Source: an uncultured Flavobacteriales bacterium
GTDB taxonomy: Bacteria > Bacteroidota > Bacteroidia > Flavobacteriales_E > Vicingaceae
Direction of reading: 5' to 3'
Length of the DNA: 6,685 nucleotides
NCBI GenBank assembly: GCA_913059105.1
Contig: CAJXRL010000151.1
Location: 1-6,685 of the forward strand
A model generated the notes under the pieces. That model saw only the letters and a list, made by a program, of their open reading frames with translations. It did not search any database and was not told the origin of the DNA. Made by a program: the position numbers and the translations under genes. Of the stretch, positions 6,639 through 6,685 are shown in pieces. Numbering within the stretch: position 1 is the stretch's first letter; every line of letters starts with the position of its first letter.

Positions 6639-6685
6639 CTGTCTCTTATACACATCTGACGCTGCCGACGATCTACTCTGTGTAG
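6639..6685. other. Illumina Nextera adapter contamination (not genomic)
   Basis: Bases 6639-6657 are CTGTCTCTTATACACATCT, the 19-bp Tn5 mosaic end. They are followed by GACGCTGCCGACGA (6658-6671), completing the reverse complement of the Nextera read-1 transposase adapter. Next comes an 8-base index TCTACTCT (6672-6679; its reverse complement AGAGTAGA is, from memory, the 504 i5 index), then GTGTAG (6680-6685), the first bases of reverse-complemented P5. Genomic sequence ends at 6638. Confidence 0.97.

Noticed and set aside
6639..6657. 19-bp Tn5 mosaic end suggesting a transposon boundary
   Set aside because: It is followed by the Nextera adapter tail, an i5 index and P5 bases, which are library sequences and not IS50/Tn5 DNA.

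Overview
The window looks like a contig from a marine- or freshwater-type Bacteroidota (Flavobacteriia-like) bacterium. The evidence is AT-rich DNA, start codons preceded by A/T-rich leaders without a Shine-Dalgarno sequence, and a very long secreted multidomain protein built from choice-of-anchor-J/MAM-like, CARDB-like, FN3 and OB-like modules, a type of architecture common in surface proteins of that phylum. No marker gene fixes the species.

Layout. Positions 1-3469 (minus strand) are one uninterrupted reading frame of 1156 codons. It is the N-terminal part of a giant secreted or surface protein, and its C-terminus lies beyond the left edge. It has a signal peptide, two copies of a ~286-residue J+CARDB unit, an FN3 domain, a third J-like domain, and then at least 1.4 copies of a 214-residue (642-bp) OB-like unit that runs off the edge. 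Positions 3470-3669 are a divergent, AT-rich intergenic region. Positions 3670-6006 (plus strand) encode a 778-residue CPA1-type Na+(K+)/H+ antiporter with a signal peptide, an acidic/His-rich external tail and a long SOS1-like cytoplasmic tail that stops before any cyclic-nucleotide domain. Positions 6007-6630 (minus strand) encode a 2TM potassium channel with a TIGYGD filter, tail-to-tail with the antiporter and with no base between the two stop codons. Its N-terminus is probably cut off.

The last 47 bases (6639-6685) are not genomic. They match the Illumina Nextera read-1 transposase adapter, an i5 index and the start of P5. The right end is therefore a real contig end, and the left end, inside a 94%-identical repeat, is probably an assembly break.

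Taken together, the antiporter and channel form a plausible monovalent-cation/pH homeostasis pair, while the divergent giant protein is likely an independent surface or adhesion factor. I do not see a convincing undescribed system. The most notable points are the repeat architecture of the giant protein, the unusual tails of the antiporter, the zero-gap convergent ion-transport pair with an inverted repeat at the junction, and the adapter contamination.
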